A DNA stretch of 64,000 nt from Adineta ricciae (GCA_905250025.1 CAJNOJ010000249.1:87304-151303), one strand, 5' to 3'. Counted from the stretch's first letter, positions 44,680-55,323 are shown. Notes: generated by a model not told the origin, from the sequence alone. Program-made: numbers and translations.

Positions 44680-44795
44680 TGATAGCATTTATATCTCATT
44701 CAATATCAATTCTCTCAAATAAATACGAAATTCATCTATCCATGCTCCATATTTACCTTCAACAACTGTCAAATTAAAGCATGACCCACAACACA
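44680..44795 (-). pseudogene. third, degenerate fragment of the LamG gene C-terminus
   Basis: The minus strand reads SCFNLTVVEGKYGAWIDEFR then IYLRELILNEI, stop, MLSIKT, clearly homologous to the last ~40 codons of the LamG gene (SCFDWTIDDDEYEGWIDEFR ...). It is much more diverged than the two full copies are from each other and ends where palindrome arm 2 begins. Confidence 0.75.
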
Positions 44796-45268
44796 ATGAG
44801 TCGATGTAACTGAAACATCCGAGATTTGTATCGTAAACTTCCTTTCAAATGGTTAAAATATATTGCTCTCTATTAAGGAAGCAAGCGAACATGGGAATAT
44901 CAATCATCGACTCAAAATATAAGTAGAATTATATGTGAGTAGTTTACGAAAAAATTTCACTGAAATATTAAAAAAATAGCAATTCAGTGAAGAAAGTAAT
45001 CGATGTTTCTATTCCTCTCTCTTCCTTTATTCGCTCAGCTAACTGACAAGCGGACATGGCACCATCGATAAGAGATACTTCTATGGTTTCAGCATAATTA
45101 GCATACAATGAGAAAAATATATCGTAATATTACAATTCTGTTGCTCATTTGCATACCGAGAAAGAATAGAAGAAAGAAAATTGAATATAGGTACTCTTTA
45201 TTTATAGTGATACAACGCAATATAAATATATGAAACTCAAGAGAATGATGCAAATTCATTCTTTTTTT

Positions 45269-45706
45269 CTTTTAGACTGTACTTTTTCGAGAAGAGTTCA
45301 AATTTACTATGATCGCGAGCAATTCTCAGTATCCAAGAATTAGCGATTGGTCTACTGCCTCTCTCGAGAGTCTAGAAAATCGAAACGCATGGGCTAGTAG
45401 TAGTGCTGAGCCCGTCGACATCAACCAAATACATAGAGATGACCCATTCCCAAAGACGTTAGTAAATTCGAATATTTTGTGTTNTTTTTTCTTTTAGACT
45501 GTACTTTTTCGAGAAGAGTTCAAATTTACTATGATCGCGAGCAATTCTCAGTATCCAAGAATTAGCGATTGGTCTACTGCCTCTCTCGAGAGTCTAGAAA
45601 ATCGAAACGCATGGGCTAGTAGTAGTGCTGAGCCCGTCGACATCAACCAAATACATAGAGATGACCCATTCCCAAAGACGTTAGTAAATTCGAATATTTT
45701 GTGTTC
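45269..45706 (+). repeat. 222-bp tandem duplication around a single N (likely assembly artefact)
   Basis: The sequence from ctttta at 45269 recurs at offset +222, including the ATG (45309 and 45531) and the whole first exon of the tail-collar gene. A lone N at 45484 in a T run marks the junction. Arm 1 has only one copy. Two overlapping contig ends joined without merging would give exactly this. Confidence 0.9.
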
Positions 45707-46537
45707 GTTTTGAAAAACGGAAAATTTCACTTATTAGATCAGCAAAGTGTTGTTCGTATCTATATCCATGTCTTCAAGGTCTACTATTAGCTGTCCTGTC
45801 AAATCTGCTAACACTAGGTGTTGTCATTGTACTTTGGTTAGTTCCACGTAATGACATAAGAACAATACCACCATACGGTAAGTCGTTTCTTGACATGTGT
45901 AATCGTTTTTCGAATTCTGACTGTTTCAGAGATACCTACCGGTTCTATCGTTTTATTTGCGGGTAATCTTTCAATTCTGAATAAAACCTATTACCGCTGG
46001 TTACTTTGTGATGGATCAGAAGTATCACGAGTGACATATAGTGACTTGTTTGATGTGATTGACACTCTGTATGGATCGGGCAATGGTAATGATACTTTCA
46101 ATTTGCCAGATTTTCGTGGTCGATTTCCATTGGGCAACAACGACAGTAGTGGTCATTCGTTCATTCTGGGAGGTGCATCATCGCTGACGATCACAGTGGC
46201 ACAATTACCAGCTCATTCGCATAGCGAAGGTTCATTGACGACACTTTCTAGTGGAACACATGCGCATTCGATTACAGATCCTGGACATAATCACAGTGGA
46301 TCAACAGGTAGCGGGCCTTATTCTAGTGGTTCCTATTCTATGCAAAGCTCTGGAGGCGGTGGTAACGACAATGGCGCTCATGTTCACACAATTCCCACTG
46401 GCTATACTGGTGTTACGATACAACAGGATGGAAGTCACACACATACAATACAAGGCTCAACCGGTTCACAAGGTGCTAATCAACCAGTCGACATAATGCC
46501 GCCTTATCAAACTACTCACTACATTATTCGAGCGTGA
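45531..46537 (+). CDS. membrane-anchored phage tail-collar domain protein, copy 2
   Basis: Exons 45531-45679, 45738-45877 and 45930-46537, 298 residues, same architecture as 32720-33726: polar N-terminus, TM segment LGVVIVLWLVP, tail-collar domain, HxH-rich Gly/Ser tail. It differs from copy 1 at only five residues, all in the C-terminal binding-type region: TGHGPY versus TGSGPY, and HTHKIDTDYTG versus HVHTIPTGYTG. Exon 1 also appears at 45309-45457 through the probable assembly duplication. The copy is intact and, like copy 1, convergent with its LamG neighbour. Confidence 0.88.
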
Positions 46538-46594
46538 TCGACGAACAGTGCTTATTCGTATAGATACACGCTACTGATATAAAAATAAGGAACT

Positions 46595-46912
46595 TTATTT
46601 TCGAAGAGGCTTTCGTATCGATACTAGGAGTATTATTGGATGTTCTGACGAGAATATAGAGTATCCATAAGATTTCAATGGTTGATAAATAGTCTTCAAT
46701 AACTGAGATAAGCGTTCGATATAATGTAGAGTTAATGAACTGTAAGCTAAATCATATGTATTCGGAGACAGTTCGAGTTGTTCCAAATTCTCTTGACGAT
46801 AGATGATTGTATTATCTGTTGACGTTTCCTTTGCTTTGCTTAACATTCGCTCTGAGATGTCTAGATCGAGCATATGCTTCGCGCCGTTGTCTTATGCATC
46901 ATTCGATCCATA
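46595..46912 (-). pseudogene. truncated class I SAM-dependent methyltransferase, copy 2
   Basis: Counterpart of 32345-32662, with the same missing ends. It has an additional TAA in place of the CAA codon just before GAC AAC GGC (NGAKHMLDLD), and substitutions such as YQPLKSYGYSIFSSEH versus YHPLRSDGYSIFSLEH. Non-functional. Confidence 0.7.
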
Positions 46913-47385
46913 AGCTGAACATATTGTTCAAAGGAAGTTTCGTCATCATAAATTTTTTGTGTCACTCACCTTTTCGTTAATAAGGATAAAAATACTTGAG
47001 TCTGTGAAGGCGCAACTCGTATCGACTTGAGAGGAAAAAAGGAATTAAAAACAATTGCTTATCAATCTAAGAAATAGAGAGCACCCCATCTGTGAGTTTT
47101 GTTTGATTTAGTATACTATAAACGACGAAACGAATGTAACATAAGAACATAGTTTGAACCCTGAATATGTGTGAAGGTATATGTGCACGATGACAACTGA
47201 ATGAGTATTCTATATTTATTGCCAACAGTTCATACTTTTCCGAGTAAGATACAAACTCGCAACTGAAGAACAGCCTGTTCCAAAGTAAGTTTAGTCATAG
47301 TCAAAGATAACAGACAACAACAAATCACAATCACTGATTTTCGTGAAACGAAACAACAATCGAAGCGACGTCGTTCATCAGTATT
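46913..47385. other. intergenic within arm 2
   Basis: Inverted counterpart of 31873-32344; no gene seen. Confidence 0.5.
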
Positions 47386-49064
47386 TCATGTTCTGATTGA
47401 TAATGCTTGAACCTCATTCGATGTCACTTCTCTTGAATAAACACGAAATTCATCCATCCATCCTTCATATTCGTCGTCATCGATTGTCCAATCAAAGCAT
47501 GATCCATTCGTACCGTTCGATAAGCTTCCTCCCAGTTGAATTGTCACTGGCTTTGATCCACCTTGATAGTCAGACGATGATGATTTATTATAGAACGTAC
47601 CATTGATGTACAGCTGAATACCGTTGATCGACGAATAAGTTTGAACAACATGTGTCCAAACATTGGTACCGATCGAAGGACCTAGGAGAGTGACCACCCC
47701 GGTGGATGATCGAGCTTGCACTCGAAGTTGACTTTGCTGATTGAGTGACACACGAATGGAACACCATTTGACACTGTTGGTCTGATTTAGTTGATAGACA
47801 TGTAAGATCGTGATATTGTTTGTTCGAAATGGCTTAAGCCAAAGACACAACGAGTAGGAACGATTGCCGATTGCGAGAAGGACAAAAGCAGATGACTGAA
47901 AATAGGATGAGGTTGAATTGAAGAGAAGAGAGTTGTTGGCAAGTGTAGTATTGGAAGTGAGTGAAGATATTCCGCTCGGTCCGTGATCACCGATAGAAGA
48001 ATCATCAAAGTCATAGTGCGCAACAAGTGTTGCTTGTTCGAGAATCTCAGAGGCATTCTTCGGCCATTGAACAAGTGTCAGATGATCGATGACACCATCG
48101 AAATAGTATCGAGTAAATGGAGCCGTGTAGCCGATCGTCAGTGGAATAGAACTAGGATTGGTGATTGCGAGAGGTGTACTTGTACCTTGTTGGATACAAT
48201 CGAGCATACCATTCAAATAAACGAGCTGTGTAGCACGTGAATAATCATAGACATATGCCAAATGATACCATGTCTGATTTTTGACAGTTGTGTTACCGGT
48301 GCAGATATTGCCGTAAAAACTAATTCGAGCTTTGCTGTCTCGTATTGTCAAATGTAAGCATTGGTTGAGGTTGATTGATTGACATTGTCCAATCATTCCT
48401 TGATCGTTGCTAACTGTTGAATAGAGATAGATCCAATAGTGAAATGTAAAACTTGTGAATGAAAGATTGAGATGATTGTTAGGATTAATGGAAAGTACTT
48501 GTTTTTGGCTAGCATTGAAGCATAGTGCAGAGCCGTGTCCAGTGATGGAAGATGGACAGAAGGATGCATTGTTGAGTGTCGAATTATAGTTGAAATCTCT
48601 GTCGTAGGACGTGTTATCGAAAGACCAAAACGCATCGATTAAAGGCGAAGTTGGACCTGGAAAAGTGCAAAGATTAACTAGTATTTACGTTTCAGAAAAA
48701 ATTTCAGCAAAATAAATCGCTGCTATATTTAATTGCAATTCTCATCTGTATGTAAAACTTTACCATTCAATTTAATATCTTTAACCAAAGCTGAGGATTG
48801 ATTGATAAATACAAACAAAGTGTTATTACTAGATTGCAGCAAAATTGAACTTCCATTATAACTGAGCAAAGTGCACGTATTGTTGTTATTATAATAGTTT
48901 AAAGCAAATGTATTTGATTGCAGCATTGCGCATATGCATTGATCTTGAGAAACACTCATCAGAGTAACTTGCCCATATCCAATCATTAGGTTATTAGCAA
49001 TTTTGCCAATGGTAATTGAATGAGCAAAAGAAAGCAACGAGAGTAATATCAACAGATGCAACAT
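47386..49064 (-). CDS. secreted double LamG lectin-like protein with a different N-terminal domain, copy 2
   Basis: Exons 48764-49064 and 47386-48656 give 523 residues in frame. Exon 2 is exactly as long (1271 nt) as exon 3 of copy 1 and encodes the same two LamG domains. Exon 1 is unrelated in sequence: signal peptide MLHLLILLSLLSFAHS, then a Cys-poor module (QVTLMSVSQDQCICAM, NNNNTCTLLSY, FVFINQSSALVKDI) reminiscent of a diverged PAN domain. In the shared 336 residues from MIGQCQ, 20 differ, 11 of them in four short clusters (SFYGNIC, YSRATQ, GTSTP, PFTRYYF). The gene is intact. The duplication breakpoint lies within a few bases of the exon boundary, so the two genes have different promoters and N-termini. 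Confidence 0.88.
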
Positions 49065-49807
49065 GTTACTGATGTTTGACGAAAGTTTTAGCAACTGTTA
49101 CTATTCTTGTTTTTCTTAACCATCGTTTATATGTTGCTATTTAATTATCAAATAGAAGACGAGTGAAGCGCATTTTGTATTCCAACCAAAGTTTCTAAGC
49201 GTATTCTAGAAAAAGAAACGCTTTTTCTGACAAATAACCTGACTTTCATGACCATTTCAATTTCTTAAATGTTGTATCAAATAAAATGAGAGCGGAAGGA
49301 TAAAATATCAATAATGCACTTTCTTTAAACATGTTAAAGAAAAATATTTTTTATTTCGTATCGGATACGACTGATGACGCAACAAAGACATTTTTCTCAT
49401 CATTTCATTGTCTATTTTGTGCTATAGATTCCATACATCGAAGAGATTCTTTCATTTTATAAGAAAAGCTGATTGAAACACGTGCGTCGCTTAAATATGC
49501 AGACATCGTCTTATATAAAGATCACTGTTCTCAATAGTATTCTTCGTCTTGATGTAAAATAAAATCGTGTATCATCTGAAGTGTTCTGTTATCCCTCAAT
49601 CACCTTATCTTAATACTTTAATACCTAGGTTTTATTATCACAATGAAATATTTACGTATAGATCGTAAAGATCTGTATCAATACTCTTGCACGTACCAAC
49701 AATAAAGAAGTAATAAATCAGTTTCAGCAATCGACTCACGCATCAAAATAGAATTCACATCTAAAACATATATTTAGCTGAAATTCTTCTTCGTATCATC
49801 ATCAACG
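49065..49807. other. intergenic between divergent LamG copy 2 and aminopeptidase genes
   Basis: Shared upstream region of two divergent genes; a TATATAAA lies at about 49512-49519. No gene seen. Confidence 0.5.
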
Positions 49808-51464
49808 ATGGCTTCCATTGATCTGTCGCCGAGAACCATGTTCGTGTTCTTATGTACGATTTGTTTGTTTGGAGTGATTACATTAGCGCTTGCTGCAGCA
49901 ACGCTAGGCACTATAAACAAACGTTTCGATTCTCTCACTGTGACAACATCTACCACTCAAACGAAATTGAATTCACCTCTTGCTGAAACGATCCGTATTG
50001 ATGATCTTGTGAATCATTTAAGGCAATTGCAACGCATCGCCAATGAATCGAATGGTAATCGTGCTATTAATACACGCGGATTCAATGCAACGGTTGATTA
50101 TATTTACAATTATCTACAAAATCAAATCGGTACTCTCCAGGTTACACGTCGAACATTTACAATACGAAATTTCGCTCTCGCAAAAAATCCGATCTTGCTT
50201 TCCAAAATCGAGGGAACGGAAAAAAATTATACATATTCAACAACGCTTGCTCGATCTGAATTTACCTACGCAAATTATTCTACTGCAACAAAATTTACCG
50301 ACTATGTTCGCGTTGTTAGCATTCCGAATTTTGGATGTTCTGAAGACGCATGGAAAAATGTCTCGGGACTAGTTGCTTTGATCAAAGCAGGTGGCAAATG
50401 TACATATGCAGAGAAAGGTATGCTGGCTGCAGATAGCGGCATCCAAGCACTGCTATTCTACAGCGATGGTGAGACAAGCAGCAATCTTGCACCGGTTAAT
50501 GTTCGTCTGCGTCACACAAATAAATTACCAGCACTTGCTCTATCATATACTGCTGGAGAAGCATTAGCAACTGCAGCTTCAATGGGAACTGCTTTTGTAA
50601 AGTTGGAAATTGAATTAGAAAATATGCCTCCCTTTCCCGTAGATAATGTCTGTGCTGATACTCCACATGGTGACGCTACACAGACCATTGTCGTCGGAAG
50701 TCATAGTGATAGCGTACCAGCTGGGCCGGGTATTAATGATAATGGTAAGAGTTAGTTGTCGGCATTATAAATACTCTTTCGGAACATTTTTATTCATAGG
50801 TAGCGGCACAGCTGCAAACCTTGTTTTAGCTGCAAATTTAGCGCGACTCTACCAAACATCAAACTACAAAAAGTATAAATATCGTGTTCGTTTTTGCTGG
50901 TGGGCTGCAGAAGAAATCGGTTTAGCTGGATCTTCTGATTATGTTGACAAAGCAAAAGTTTCGACTGAACCAGGTGAACGTCGTGCAGACATATTAGTTA
51001 ATCTCAACTTTGATATGGCAGGTTCACCTAATTTTATCTTCGGAATCTATGATGCCAAAACAGCGTTAAACGGAACACCAGTAGAAGCACTTCCTGGCAG
51101 TCAAAAGATTACAGAGCTATACCGTGATTGGTTCATTGGACAAAATTTACCTTGGGATTATCGAGATTTCAATGGTCGAAGTGACTATGGTCCATTCTTA
51201 GCGGCAGGTATTGCTGCTGGTGGCGTTGCCACGGGTTCTGACGCCGTCAAATCAGCAGCACAGCGCGATAAGTATCGTCAATCTATTGGAGAGGAAAACG
51301 CCGGTTTTGCGGGGGCAATTCTCGATCCATGTTATCACTTGTCGTGTGATACATTGGTCAACATTCATTTGTACGGTTATGAAAAACTTGTTCAAGCTGC
51401 TGCTTACGGACTAGAATATCTTGGTCAGCGCGATGATCTGAAAACATGGCTGTATCCGCAGTAA
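49808..51464 (+). CDS. M28-family zinc aminopeptidase with signal anchor
   Basis: Exons 49808-50744 and 50800-51464 give 533 residues. N-terminal hydrophobic anchor (FVFLCTICLFGVITLALAAA, about 13-32). A PA (protease-associated) insert follows at about 140-270, with LVALIKAGGKCTYAEKG typical of that domain. The catalytic M28 core has the di-zinc motifs: GSHSDSVPAGPGINDNG (His, Asp), WWAAEEIGLAG (catalytic Glu plus zinc Glu), NFDMAGSPN (Asp), RSDYGPF and DPCYHLSCDT (final His). All ligands are present, so an active exopeptidase at the cell surface or secreted is likely. The GSHxDSVPxGPGINDNGSG style is closest to bacterial (Streptomyces-type) aminopeptidases, which suggests acquisition from bacteria, with one intron gained. 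No frameshift. Confidence 0.9.
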
Positions 51465-51626
51465 CAATATAAATACATCTGATGAACAGTGTACTCTGAT
51501 AGTACATAACCGATATATTTTCTACCGCATAATGTTTAATAAATTGATACATCACAGTATGTGTTTCAAGATTGAATATAAATTCATTTTCTAAGGAAAT
51601 GATATTCTTAGTCACGAGACGATTTT

Positions 51627-53252
51627 TTATTTTGAAAGCTTCTCGAGCAGCCGATCGAGTGTATTCTGTACGTGCTTTATGGAATGATCTAGATGTGTAA
51701 GTTTTTCTTCAGTTTGATTGGCTTGACCTTTCAAAAGCTCCAACATTCGACTAGTTTCTATTGTCCTCTTATTAACGTCTCGTTGCAATGTCATTATTTC
51801 TGGAAAACTCAAACAGCTATCCACCAATTTGCTTTGTTTTTGTTTCAACTGCTGATTGTGATGCATCGATCGAAATAATCTTCGTTCAATTTTGATATAC
51901 TCAGATGATCTCTTTGACTGACGTGTTCGTTTTAAATACCAAAGCTTGATGGTGAATTTAATCACATTCGCTGCTTGAATTTTACGTTCTTTAGCTAAAT
52001 CAACGCCTGACACGTAATTGTGAACATATTTTTCAGATCGAGTCAATTGAAGTCTATCAGCAAGGACAGATATCAGTAGTGCAGTTGATAGAACACCAAT
52101 CAACGCTGTAATTGCAGCTATACCTTTTTTTGATAATAAATATTACAATCCAATGAACCAATATAACCATAAATTGACTTACTTCGTCCACAGTATGTCA
52201 GAGGTATGAGATCTCCATAGCCAACCGTGGTAAATGTCACGATAAATAGCCACATGGCATCGAATAGTGATAAATGTTCGAACGAGGTAGTATAATTGCA
52301 TGCTCGTAACGACCAGCTTCCGATGAAGAAGACAGCAATACAAAACCCTAGGAGACAACGCACTGGCCAGCGAGTAAGATATATTCGAATTAGACAGAGA
52401 AGATCAAACGAAACTTGATTTAATCCACCTAATGATTGTGCAGAAACGTTTCGAGTGAAAGAGGAATGAAATCTTATGAAACGGCATAGCAGATAGACAC
52501 GCGCGAACACTAATCAAAGTTTCATAATGCAACATACAATGGAAAATTCATGCATAAACTCACTTGGTAAACCAAGTGCAACGTTCATAGTCAGATAAGA
52601 TTTCGCCAGAGGATTAGGTACGATCATCGAGTTTGCACAAGTAGCTTCGGATGGCGCAGGATAGTATCCAGGAATAGGATGTATGAAGCATATGAATGCT
52701 TCGAGAAAGATTAGAAAAACTCGTGATTTTTTCAAACCAATACGCCAATGATCGAACGAGTTGTCGACAGAATAGAGTTGTAAATCTAAATAATGGTAAT
52801 AGAAAACGAAGCCAACAAGAATACATGATGTAATGCTTATAAATAATCTTAAACACCAACTGATAAACATATCACATAGACTCTGGAATATAATTTCGTT
52901 TTCAATTATCATAAGAAATATACCAATAATACCAAGAATGCACATGTGATTGTTTATCACATGTCTATAAGATAGTGAGAATATTTTCTAGAGACTTTCT
53001 TCGTGTAAATCTTTCTTACAGTCGATCGTACAATGCTTTTCGACGATGTAAACGACGACTGACAGTTGCCATTAGGGTTGCATGAGTCGATCGTCGTTTT
53101 TCGTTCAACGTTTGATGACTGTGATTTTCTTGCGTTGCCCGCGATGTGTGAGCGTTCGATTCAGGCCATGTTGAATCAGGAATTGTGATGATACTTTCTG
53201 GCGGCAATGATGAATGAGGATCAAGTAGTGATATTCTCTCAGAAAATGGCAT
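51627..53252 (-). CDS. small-conductance Ca2+-activated K+ channel (SK/KCNN type)
   Basis: Exons 53020-53252, 52564-52964, 52183-52509 and 51627-52117 (or 52123) give about 483 residues in frame. Residues 1-70 are a polar N-terminus ending RRLHRRKALYDRL, like the RxxLGRRxALxEKR start of S1 in KCNN channels. S1-S3 follow (ILGIIGIFLMIIENE; LQLYSVDNSFDHWRIG; FICFIHPIPGYY, the HPIPG hallmark). Then come the SLGGLNQVSF S4-S5 linker, the pore helix DAMWLFIVTFTTVGYGDLIP, S6 (TALIGVLSTALLISVLADRL) and the calmodulin-binding helix (LTRSEKYVHNYVSG, AANVIKFTIKLWYLKRTR). A C-terminal coiled coil ends in LDRLLEKL. The filter is TVGYGDL where vertebrate SK has SIGYGDM. Function: calcium-gated K+ efflux through bound calmodulin. 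Confidence 0.88.
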
Positions 53253-54038
53253 TATATATGCAAGACCGCGTGATCTGAAACGGAATTACCATGGAAGTTC
53301 CGGTATATTTGTATGATAGATATGATACTTCGTTCGTACGTTGTTTTTTGATGTATTGAAATAGTCCAGTTTTGTTGCGAGTGTTTTCGATAAATGATTG
53401 CATGCTTCTTTTTCATTCATGCATTATCAGTGTGATGAGTATTTTTGATCGAAACTCAACATTCTTTTCGGACGTTTTCCTCGATTATCTTATGTTTACT
53501 GAGTGTGCACATCCATGTAGTATATATATCTTACCCGAATACACGTCATTTGATTTTGTTGGATAAAGTGAGGAGATTTTTTGTGCTTATGGTTTTGAAA
53601 CTAAGTGTGCACCATATACTATTCTTCTAAATTTCATAATTCGAGAAGATCCGATCGTTCTCAATTTCTTTACAAGAAAAGTGAAGTTTTGTTATGTCGA
53701 AAGAACATCGACTTGTGATACTACAGTGTGATGGTAATGAACACTCAGGTCGAAAGCATATATCACTGTTTCCGGATTATGCAGAATAATAAAAATATGA
53801 TATTTTCCAGATGAAATATTTGAAAATGTGTCCTTTCATACGTTACTATTATCTTCTAGTTTTCCATCCAAACTAAGAAATTTTTCAATTTTGATAATGC
53901 GCTCAAAATAATTTTCCAACTCCAAAGCAACCGGAAAGTATGCGAAAAATTGTAGCACTGTTTATTTGAATTCATGAGAATAAATATTCTTATCTCTGCA
54001 TGAACACTGTAAATAGTCGCGATTATCTTAAATTTTAA
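53253..54038. other. intergenic, no gene supported
   Basis: A short plus frame from ATG 53694 (MSKEHRLVILQCDGNEHS) could be an exon of the coiled-coil gene downstream, but no in-frame link was found. Confidence 0.35.
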
Positions 54039-54430
54039 TCAGACAGGATTTTCAACACGATGAAGCATCAGACGATGATACTGTAGAAACATGTGTTGTG
54101 GCGAATCGATGACTTTTCTGAAACGCGTATCCTTCTGCCAATGTACCGTCGCGTGATTCATTGCGAATTGATCGTTCTCTTCTTCCACACAAACAGAATA
54201 GATGTGCTTTTTCTTGTCCTTCCATCTATACATATTCCAGTCGCCTGATATTTGGTCTTAGTTCTTCTAGAACGAATGACGCATATATGCGTCGTATGTA
54301 TAACATGAAAGCAAATCTGTAATCGCTGTGTCATTTATTCTTAATTCGATCATCGTATATGCGTCTCGATCGGGTACGAAGTTTCTTTTCAAGTGAACAG
54401 TGTACAGATTGAAGAATATTTTTATTTTGT
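54039..54430 (-). pseudogene. decayed minus-strand coding fragment
   Basis: One minus frame reads protein-like across two close stops: FVPDRDAYTMIELRINDTAI, SCYTYDAYMRHSF, stop, KN, stop, DQISGDWNMYRWKDKKK, then NDQFAMNHATVHWQKDTRF to the stop at 54039. Family not recognised. The stops may instead mark a small unplaced intron. Confidence 0.3.
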
Positions 54431-54432
54431 AG

Positions 54433-54681
54433 AATCCAGACCGATCTCCCTCACCTGTGTCTTCGTCATCGGACACGGACGATATTGATGACGAACATGA
54501 ATATGAAGCTGAATTATTAGAAAGTATCGCTGAAAAAGAAGTGGAATTAAACCATACACAAGAACTAATCAACGAGCGAAATAGACAAGTACAAGCAACA
54601 TTAACTGAACTTCAACAAATTAACAGTATGTTGAAACAATTCGAAACTCTGACATCTGTTGACAAAACTTTGACCCGCTGA
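54433..54681 (+). other. possible terminal exon of an acidic coiled-coil protein
   Basis: After a good 3' splice site (ttttattttgtag ending 54432) the frame reads a Ser/Asp-rich stretch (SPSPVSSSSDTDDIDDEH) and then a heptad-rich helix (LLESIAEKEVELNHTQEL ... LTELQQINSMLKQFETL) to a stop at 54681. It is plausible as the 3' end of a coiled-coil protein. Upstream exons could not be found. Confidence 0.4.
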
Positions 54682-55323
54682 TCTATAGATACTACCCTTA
54701 AATCTGTCAATAATTTCACACTATTTCCTACCTCGTAAGTCGTTTTTTATCAATTTAATAATTAAATGATTCACGATTAAACATATTTCATTCATTCATT
54801 AAATCAGTTTGTTTTTCATAATGAAAAATATCTATTCAATATCTTAATTTTCAAACTGTGACTAGAGCATGTAATTAGTCGGCTAGTATAAATTGCATTC
54901 AATGACTAAATCACAAGATCCGATATAATAACCTACAACAAATGTTTAGCTGATATCATCTAGAATCCATCGAACTATAACGTTGTTTACCATATTTGAC
55001 AGTCATGAGATTGTTGACAAATAAAGCAAAAGAACGTATGATTTTGAAACCTTTGTTACACTCTCACTACTGTGGGCCAGTAATAACAGTTTCGTTAGTT
55101 AAATTAACTTAATTGCTAAGCATTCAATGATTGTCACTGTTCGCTACATGGATTGTACGTATACGATGATTATATACCGTACTCTCACCCACGCACCCTC
55201 TTGCAATATACCACTAGCATCTGTTTTCTTGAAATAATCAACATTTTTATTTATTCTTAAATTTAGTTTCCTCTTCTGTTGTGCATCGGCAAATATTGTA
55301 TCCTGTCTGAGTGCATTCAGTTG
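54682..55323. other. intergenic, no gene seen
   Basis: AT-rich; no domain-bearing frame. Confidence 0.45.

Larger units (their letters stand above)
44792..48653 (-). repeat. palindrome arm 2 (inverted duplicate of 30605-34250)
   Basis: Reverse complement of arm 1 over its whole length, in the same gene order when read inwards. It is longer than arm 1 by about the 222 bp of the local tandem duplication at 45269-45706. It ends inside the LamG exon, 3-4 bases short of the splice acceptor region. Confidence 0.95.

Noticed and set aside
45309..45497. Additional first exon/gene start of the tail-collar protein
   Set aside because: Exact copy of the exon 222 bp downstream, ending at a lone N. Arm 1 has only one, so it is most likely an assembly artefact.
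30605..48653. Diversity-generating retroelement as cause of clustered variation
   Set aside because: No reverse transcriptase or template repeat is seen in the window, and the substitutions are not confined to adenines of one strand.
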